From assembly GCA_016871135.1 (NCBI GenBank), contig VFZQ01000014.1, positions 1-19,922 of the forward strand: a stretch of 19,922 nt of DNA. The letters are read 5' to 3'. Made by a program: the position numbers and the translations under genes. The notes below the pieces were generated by a model, which was not told where the DNA came from, made no database searches, and saw only the letters and a program-made list of their open reading frames with translations. The stretch comes from Acidobacteriota bacterium (lineage in GTDB: Bacteria; Acidobacteriota; Terriglobia; Bryobacterales; Bryobacteraceae). Below, piece after piece: positions 14,422 through 19,922 of this stretch (positions are counted from its first letter, which is position 1; each line of letters starts with the position of its first letter).

Positions 14422-16278
14422 CTAAAGACGGCAGATGAGAAGTTCCCGCTCGTAGATCATCTCCGGCGGCAAGTGATCGTGGAGATCGAGGAATAGCTCC
14501 TCATGCCCGATCACTTCCTGGCGCCATTCCGAGCGATCGAAGTTCTGTAACTCGTCAAATTGCGCGCTCGTAAATTTCAGCCCGCGCCAGTCCAGGTCTT
14601 CATATCGCGGTACCCAGCCGATCGGCGACTCCTTGCCGAGCGCCCGCCCTCGGACGCGGTCGACAATCCACTTCAGCACCCGCATATTTTCGCTATAGCC
14701 GGGCCACAGGAACTTGCCGTCCGGTCCCCGCCGGAACCAGTTGACGTGGAAAACGCGCGGTGTTTCGCTCAAGCTACGCTGCATCTTGAGCCAGTGGCGG
14801 AAGTAGTCGGCCATATGATAGCCGCAGAAAGGCAGCATCGCCATCGGATCGCGCCGGACCTTGCCCGTCGCACCCGCCGCCGCGGCCGTTGTCTCCGAGC
14901 CCATCGTCGCGCCGACGTACACGCCCGTCGACCAGTTGAACGCTTGAAAGACCAAAGGCATTGTCGTCGCGCGTCGGCCGCCAAAGATAATTGCGCTAAT
15001 CGGAACGCCGTTCGGATCTTCCCAGGCCGGATCGATCGTCGGGCACTGGCTGGCGGGCGCTGTAAACCGCGCGTTCGGATGCGCCGCCTTCGCCCCCGTC
15101 TGTTTCGCGATCTCCGGCGTCCAATGATTACCCTGCCAGTCGGTGCATTCGGCGGGCGGCGTGTCGGTCATGCCCTCCCACCAAACCCCACCCTCGGGAG
15201 TAAGTGCAACGTTCGTGAAGATACTATTTTTCGCCAGCGCCGCCATCGCATTCGGATTCGTTGCGTTCGACGTACCCGGAGCGACGCCGAAAAATCCGGC
15301 TTCGGGATTAATCGCGCGTAAGTTACCGGTGGCGTCGGGCTTAATCCAGGCGATATCGTCGCCCACCGTCCATACTTTCCAACCCTTGAAGCTCGCGGGC
15401 GGAATCAACATCGCAAAGTTAGTCTTGCCGCAAGCGCTCGGGAAGGCCGCGGCGACGTATGTCTTTTCGCCCTTCGGATCTTCGACGCCAAGTATGAGCA
15501 TGTGCTCGGCCATCCAGCCCTCGTCGCGGGCGATATTCGAGGCGATCCGCAGCGCGAAGCACTTCTTGCCGAGCAGCGCATTGCCGCCGTAGCCGGAGCC
15601 GTACGACCAAATCTCGCGCGTTTCGGGGAAGTGAACGATGTACTTCTCTTTATTGCAGGGCCAGGCGACGTCTTTCTTTCCCCGGCCCAGCGGCATGCCG
15701 ACGGTATGGACGCACGGCACCACGCGCTGCGTGTCCTTGTCGATCTCGGCAAACACTGGTGCGCCGATGCGCGCCATGATACGCATATTGGCTACGGCGT
15801 ACGGCGAGTCGGTAAGTTGTACGCCGATCCGCGCCATCGGCGACCCGACCGGACCCATCGAATAGGCAAGCACATACATCGTTCGGCCTTGCATGACGCC
15901 GTTGAAAAGCGACTTCAACTTACGCCGCATTTTGAACGGATCTTCCCAATTATTGGTCGGGCCGGCGCTATCCTTGGACAGCGAACAGATATAGGTGCGG
16001 TCTTCCACGCGAGCGACGTCGGAAGCGTCCGAGCGCGCGTAGTAACAACCGGGCCATAACTTCTCATTGAGCTTGGTCAGCGTGCCGGAGGCGGTAATCT
16101 GATCCAACAGAGCCTGATTCTCTTCGGCGGTACCGCTCACCCAGTGAATGCGGGCCGGCTTCGTAAGCCGGGCCATCTTTTCAACCCATTTGAGGAGGTG
16201 TTTGTTGGAGGCGAGAGGAGTCGCGGGGTTGCGCTTCTCCGGCCAGTCGGAGGTCTTTGCTTTTTCTTTCGTGGTCAC
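14422..16278 (-). CDS. pckG: Phosphoenolpyruvate carboxykinase (GTP)
   Basis: The protein has 618 residues, the normal length for the GTP-dependent class, which converts oxaloacetate and GTP to PEP, GDP and CO2 in gluconeogenesis. The kinase P-loop FPSACGKTN is at 279-287 with the hyper-reactive Cys283 characteristic of the GTP type. Further signatures are YGSGYGGN at 226-233 and the guanine-binding region with FGGRR in the second half. The start is GTG at 16278. GGAGG is present but 11 nt away, a bit longer than ideal. The gene is the first of the long minus-strand run and is divergent from the TonB-dependent receptor gene with only 57 bp between starts, so their promoters must overlap or abut. 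The MOSC gene follows at 3 nt. Confidence 0.97.
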   Translation of the reverse strand: MTTKEKAKTSDWPEKRNPATPLASNKHLLKWVEKMARLTKPARIHWVSGTAEENQALLDQITASGTLTKLNEKLWPGCYYARSDASDVARVEDRTYICSLSKDSAGPTNNWEDPFKMRRKLKSLFNGVMQGRTMYVLAYSMGPVGSPMARIGVQLTDSPYAVANMRIMARIGAPVFAEIDKDTQRVVPCVHTVGMPLGRGKKDVAWPCNKEKYIVHFPETREIWSYGSGYGGNALLGKKCFALRIASNIARDEGWMAEHMLILGVEDPKGEKTYVAAAFPSACGKTNFAMLIPPASFKGWKVWTVGDDIAWIKPDATGNLRAINPEAGFFGVAPGTSNATNPNAMAALAKNSIFTNVALTPEGGVWWEGMTDTPPAECTDWQGNHWTPEIAKQTGAKAAHPNARFTAPASQCPTIDPAWEDPNGVPISAIIFGGRRATTMPLVFQAFNWSTGVYVGATMGSETTAAAAGATGKVRRDPMAMLPFCGYHMADYFRHWLKMQRSLSETPRVFHVNWFRRGPDGKFLWPGYSENMRVLKWIVDRVRGRALGKESPIGWVPRYEDLDWRGLKFTSAQFDELQNFDRSEWRQEVIGHEELFLDLHDHLPPEMIYERELLICRL

Positions 16279-16289
16279 CAGCGGATTGT

Positions 16290-16294
16290 CCTCC
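16290..16294 (-). promoter_or_regulatory. pckG: Ribosome binding site of pckG
   Basis: GGAGG on the minus strand lies 11 nt before the GTG at 16278. The spacing is long, so the start could be weaker than the motif suggests. No ATG is available nearer. Confidence 0.5.
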
Positions 16295-16306
16295 GTTTAT
16301 TCTAGC
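16294..16306 (-). promoter_or_regulatory. Candidate -10 element of pckG operon
   Basis: GCTAGAATAAACG on the minus strand contains TAGAAT, a fair -10 box, and differs by one base from the word ahead of the dioxygenase at 7779-7791. No -35 box is clear. A start about 7 nt downstream would leave a very short leader that barely includes the GGAGG, so the motif could instead be a regulator site. Confidence 0.35.
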
Positions 16307-16335
16307 AAGCGTTCAATTATGGTACTCTCACGCGC

Positions 16336-19300
16336 ATGGGTCTTCGGTTGTTGCTCTTTCTGTCCGTTTGCGCGTACGCCCAGGAGTCGCGCGGGACGAT
16401 CGCCGGACGGGTAAACGACCCGCAGGGCGGCGGCATTGCCGGCGCGCGCGTCGTGATCACGAATGTCGACACCGGCATCGCGACCACGCTGAGATCGAAC
16501 GACACGGGCGCCTACGTTGCGCCCCTGTTAATTCCGGGCGCCTACCAGATCGTCGCGGAACACCAGGGCTTCAAGAAAACGACGCGCCGCGGCATCACCT
16601 TGAGCATCAACGACAATCTGCAGATCGACCTGAAGTTGGAGCTGGGCGATGTAACGCAGTCGGTCGATGTCACCGATTCGGCGCCGCTCGTCGAAGCCGC
16701 CGACGGCTCGCTTGGCCTCGTCATCAGCAACAAGGAACTGACCGAACTGCCCATCGCCCATGGCAATCCGTATGCCTTGATCGCCCTCGCGCCGGGCACC
16801 ACCTTCGAAGGCGATCCCAAGTTGAACCGCCCGTACGAACCGACGCACATCGTCGACTATTCGATGAGCGGCAGCACCAGCGGCACCACCGACATCACCC
16901 TCGACGGCGTGTCCAACACATCGAAGGGCGCCAACGGCCGCGTCGCCGCCGGTTATGTCCCGCCGGTCGACGCCATCGGCGAGGTGCGCGTCGCAACCAG
17001 CTCGTTCGACGCCCGCACCGGACAAACCTCGGGCGGGTTAGTCAATATTAGTCTGAAATCGGGGACGAATAAGTTACACGGGAACGGCACTTACACAAAA
17101 ATGCGCCCGGAGTGGATGGCGAACGACTTCTTCGCGAACCGGGCCGGCATCGGCCGCGGCGATTTCGAATACGACCGCTGGAGCGGCTCTCTCTCCGGCC
17201 CCGTGCGAATCCCCAAGGTCTACGACGGCCGCAACAGGACGTTTTTTATGTGGGCTTACGAGCAGTTGAAAGACAGCCGCCCGCGCGGCGGCACCACGCT
17301 CACCGTTCCGACCGCCGACATGCGCAAAGGCGATTTTTCCGAACTCCTCAACATTGGTCCGACGTTCCAGGTGTACAACCCATATACTCGCCGCCGCTTG
17401 GAGAACAGTACGACCCGCTATCAGCAAGACCCCTTCCCCGGCAATATCATTCCCGCCAGCATGATTAATCCCGTCTCAACGAAGGTGCTTACTTACTTCG
17501 CACTGCCCTTTAACGCCGGGACCACCGCGGACCATCGGAACAATCTTCCCCGCCCTACTAGTCCAGAAATTGCCGACTACTTCACACACACCGTCCGAAT
17601 CGATCACAACCTGACGGCGAACAATCGAATGTTCATTCGAGGCAACGGCTACAAGCGGCATACACGCCGGAACGATTTCTTCGAAACCCGCGCGACCGGC
17701 CTGCAGGAGATCTATCTGCCAAAGGGCGCGTCTTTCGACGAGGTTTACGCCTTCTCGCCGACGCTGGTTCTTAATCTTCGCTACGGCTACACGCGGTTCA
17801 CTCGCGAAACCTCTCCCCTTCGCGGCCGTAATTTCGACCTCACCGAACTCGGCCTGCCCAAAGCCTACAACGACCTGATAAGTCCAGACCTTCGGGAATT
17901 TCCCGTATTTGACATCAACGGATATTTCGCCACCGTCAACGCCGGCGAAGCCCGGTTCATGGATACACATTCGGCCGTCGCCGCGTTGACGAAACTGCAC
18001 GGTGCGCACAGCTTCGAATTCGGCGGCGAAACCCGCGCCTATCGCCAGAGCCGCTATAGCGGAAATTCGACGCGCAGCGGCCGCTTCAATTTCTCCACAA
18101 CCTGGACGCGCGGCCCGCTCGATAACTCGCAGCCCGCGCCCATCGGCCAGGGATTCGCGGCATTCCTACTTGGTCTGCCCGAAGCGTCGAGCCTGATCAC
18201 CCGCAATGCCGATCTGGCCGAACAATCCACGCTCTGGGCCGGCTACGCCCAGGATACCTGGCGCATTCGGCGGAATTTGACGGTGACTCTCGGCGTTCGC
18301 TACGAACTGGAAGGCCCGCTCACCGAGCGTTTCGACCGCAGTATCCGGGATTTCGCCGCCGATGCGCCGCAGGCGTTCGAAGCGCGGGCCAGAGCCGCTT
18401 ACGCTGCCTCCTACGCCGACAATCCTACGGCCGAACTTCCGCCGGATCAGTTCCGCGTCCGCGGCGGCTTGTTGTTCGCCGGCATCGGCGGCCAATCGCG
18501 CGAGTTATGGGTCCGGGACCGCAATAACATCATGCCGCGCTTCGGCGTTGCCTATTCGTTGAGTAAGTCGACCGTACTTCGCGGAGGGTATGGCATTTAT
18601 TACTCCGGCATGGGCCTGCGCCGCTTCGACGTCTTGCAGAACGGCTTCGAGCGATCCACCAACGTTGTACCGACGCGCGATACCGGCTTGAGCTTCGTCG
18701 GCACGCTGTCCAATCCGTTCCCCGACGGTATTCTCGAACCGGTCGGCAATACGCTTGGCTTGGCTACCGATGTCGGCAATGGAATTACTTACTTTTTGCC
18801 TAATCCAAAAGCCGGCTACAATCAACGCTGGCAGGGATCGGTGCAGCGCCAGTTTGGTAAGTCGACCGTTCTCGAAATCGCCTATGTCGGCAATCGCGGA
18901 ACGAACTTAGAGGTCGCGCGTGATCTGAACGTCGTGGGCAACGATCTCTTATCGCGAAGTCCCTTCTTCGATCCCGAGCGCGTGAACTATCTTGGCGCGA
19001 ACGTTCCCAATCCGTTCCGCGGTATTCCAGGCATCAACGGTGCGATCGGCACGAACAACAACATCACGCGCGAAAATCTCTTAAAACCGTTTCCGCATTT
19101 TGCCTCCGTCAACACGAGTAACTTCCAAGGCTACTCCTGGTATCACTCGATGCAGATGCGCTGGTCGCGCCGCTTCAACACCAGCCTCGGCCTGAACGGT
19201 TCTTACACCTGGGCTAAAAACATGGAGGCGCTGGGCTATCTCAATCCCGCCGACGACATGCCATATGAAACGCTTTCCGGGGCGGACCGCCGCCATCGAA

Positions 19301-19821
19301 TCACACTAGCCACAATCTACGAAATGCCTTTCGGCAGGAAACGCCGGTTCTTCGGCAAAGCGCCGAAGGCTGTCAACGCAGTCATCGGCGGCTGGCAGTT
19401 ATCCGTGATCTGGATCTTCCAGTCCGGCATTCCGCTCGGTTGGGGCGACGCCGTCTTCTTCGGCGACGGCCGCGACATCCCCAAAGGCCCGAAAACCGCC
19501 GAGCAATGGTTCAATATCAACGCCGGCTTTACGCGCAACGTTGCCACTCGCCCAGCGACATCGCACTACCGCACTTGGCCCTTCCGTTTCGCCAACATTC
19601 GCGGCCCCGCCATGAACAACGTCGACTGGTCGATCAACAAGCGCTGGAAACTGACGGAAAAAGACGCCGACATCCAACTGCGCGGCGAGGGCCTCAACGG
19701 CTTTAACCGCGTGCAGTTTCAGAACCCCGTCACCGACCAGTTCAATACCGCCTTCGGTCAAATCACCGGCGCCGCCAACTATCCACGCCAGATCCAGGTG
19801 GTAGTTCGCGTCGGTTTCTAG
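16336..19821 (+). CDS. Oar-like TonB-dependent outer membrane receptor
   Basis: This 1,161-residue outer-membrane protein has a short signal peptide (cleavage likely after CAYA, residue 15). A carboxypeptidase-regulatory-like beta domain follows at about 20-100 (GTIAGRVNDPQGGGIAGA). A TonB plug lies at about 110-230, with DITLDGVSN in its usual place. A large beta barrel runs to the C-terminus, ending IQVVVRVGF with the terminal Phe needed for outer membrane assembly. The layout and size match the Oar-type receptors that are greatly expanded in Acidobacteriota. They import large or complex ligands such as glycan fragments and sometimes siderophores, and the ligand is not predictable here. The ATG has no good Shine-Dalgarno. 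The gene is divergent from pckG and no SusD-like partner follows, though the window ends 100 nt later. Confidence 0.95.
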   Translation: MGLRLLLFLSVCAYAQESRGTIAGRVNDPQGGGIAGARVVITNVDTGIATTLRSNDTGAYVAPLLIPGAYQIVAEHQGFKKTTRRGITLSINDNLQIDLKLELGDVTQSVDVTDSAPLVEAADGSLGLVISNKELTELPIAHGNPYALIALAPGTTFEGDPKLNRPYEPTHIVDYSMSGSTSGTTDITLDGVSNTSKGANGRVAAGYVPPVDAIGEVRVATSSFDARTGQTSGGLVNISLKSGTNKLHGNGTYTKMRPEWMANDFFANRAGIGRGDFEYDRWSGSLSGPVRIPKVYDGRNRTFFMWAYEQLKDSRPRGGTTLTVPTADMRKGDFSELLNIGPTFQVYNPYTRRRLENSTTRYQQDPFPGNIIPASMINPVSTKVLTYFALPFNAGTTADHRNNLPRPTSPEIADYFTHTVRIDHNLTANNRMFIRGNGYKRHTRRNDFFETRATGLQEIYLPKGASFDEVYAFSPTLVLNLRYGYTRFTRETSPLRGRNFDLTELGLPKAYNDLISPDLREFPVFDINGYFATVNAGEARFMDTHSAVAALTKLHGAHSFEFGGETRAYRQSRYSGNSTRSGRFNFSTTWTRGPLDNSQPAPIGQGFAAFLLGLPEASSLITRNADLAEQSTLWAGYAQDTWRIRRNLTVTLGVRYELEGPLTERFDRSIRDFAADAPQAFEARARAAYAASYADNPTAELPPDQFRVRGGLLFAGIGGQSRELWVRDRNNIMPRFGVAYSLSKSTVLRGGYGIYYSGMGLRRFDVLQNGFERSTNVVPTRDTGLSFVGTLSNPFPDGILEPVGNTLGLATDVGNGITYFLPNPKAGYNQRWQGSVQRQFGKSTVLEIAYVGNRGTNLEVARDLNVVGNDLLSRSPFFDPERVNYLGANVPNPFRGIPGINGAIGTNNNITRENLLKPFPHFASVNTSNFQGYSWYHSMQMRWSRRFNTSLGLNGSYTWAKNMEALGYLNPADDMPYETLSGADRRHRITLATIYEMPFGRKRRFFGKAPKAVNAVIGGWQLSVIWIFQSGIPLGWGDAVFFGDGRDIPKGPKTAEQWFNINAGFTRNVATRPATSHYRTWPFRFANIRGPAMNNVDWSINKRWKLTEKDADIQLRGEGLNGFNRVQFQNPVTDQFNTAFGQITGAANYPRQIQVVVRVGF

Positions 19822-19834
19822 CCTAACGTAAGAG

Positions 19835-19858
19835 GCCCCCCGGCTGTGCCGGGGTGGC
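19835..19858 (+). terminator. Strong GC hairpin after the TonB receptor gene
   Basis: CCCCGGC (19838-19844) pairs with GCCGGGG (19848-19854) around the loop TGT. The stem extends by GCC/GGC across a one-base bulge to about 10 pairs. It starts 14 nt after the receptor stop. There is no T-run, so it may be a Rho-independent terminator of an atypical kind, an mRNA 3' stabiliser, or one copy of a dispersed palindromic repeat. Confidence 0.45.
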
Positions 19859-19922
19859 AGTAGCAGTTTGACATTTCCGGGAGTCCATCAGAGAAACTCC
19901 AAACGTGAGCCGCCAAGCACAC
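19859..19922. other. Intergenic tail, nothing further recognised
   Basis: The last 64 nt hold no ORF. A TTTGACA word at 19867-19873 has no matching -10 box. A weak GGAGT/ACTCC inverted repeat with an 11 nt loop lies at 19880-19900. Both may be chance. Confidence 0.3.

Noticed and set aside
19867..19873. TTGACA promoter in the window tail
   Set aside because: No -10 box occurs 16-18 nt downstream and no ORF begins before the window ends.
1..19922. CRISPR array, tRNA, rRNA, transposon or defence system
   Set aside because: No regularly spaced repeats, cloverleaf sequences, transposase or nuclease signatures were found on either strand by eye.

Overview
The window looks like a piece of a GC-rich Acidobacteriota chromosome, probably of the Bryobacterales/Solibacter type. 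The clues are a 1,161-residue Oar-like TonB-dependent receptor with an N-terminal carboxypeptidase-regulatory domain, secreted proteins opening with Met-Asn-Arg-Arg type (Tat-like) leaders, a GTP-type PEP carboxykinase, and very tight gene packing. The lineage is inferred from gene style, since no marker gene is present. I see no rRNA, tRNA, CRISPR array, transposase or phage gene.

Layout. (1) 2-2385, plus strand: the 3' part of an Old Yellow Enzyme family flavin oxidoreductase, coupled by an ATGA overlap to a large exported protein that resembles heparinase-type polysaccharide lyases. (2) 2386-2865: a spacer holding one plausible small secreted protein and a hairpin. (3) 2866-5045, plus strand: a beta-carbonic anhydrase and a SulP-STAS anion transporter, probably a bicarbonate handling pair. 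(4) 5042-16278, minus strand: eleven genes head to tail with no gap above 70 nt. In transcription order these are pckG, a MOSC protein, glnE, a TPR-like protein, a small secreted protein, cysH, cysC, a PHP phosphoesterase, an exported intradiol dioxygenase, a WD40 beta-propeller protein and a Pnkp-derived phosphatase. (5) 16336-19821, plus strand: the TonB-dependent receptor, divergent from pckG, followed by a strong GC hairpin.

How the genes work together. The clearest pathway module is cysH-cysC-PHP, which has its own candidate promoter. APS kinase makes PAPS, the iron-sulfur reductase reduces APS (perhaps also PAPS) to sulfite, and a PHP enzyme of the YciV/TrpH type could hydrolyse the 3',5'-bisphosphate pAp left when PAPS is used. 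pckG and glnE control central carbon and nitrogen flux but show no mechanistic link to the rest beyond sharing a transcript.

Most unusual item. The minus-strand gene at 5042-6163 keeps every metal and active-site residue of the phosphatase of bacterial Pnkp (the RNA end-healing/sealing enzyme). Its kinase module has shrunk by about 62 residues, including the whole ATP-binding P-loop, and the C-terminal ligase is absent. It looks like a former three-module RNA repair enzyme reduced to its phosphatase.
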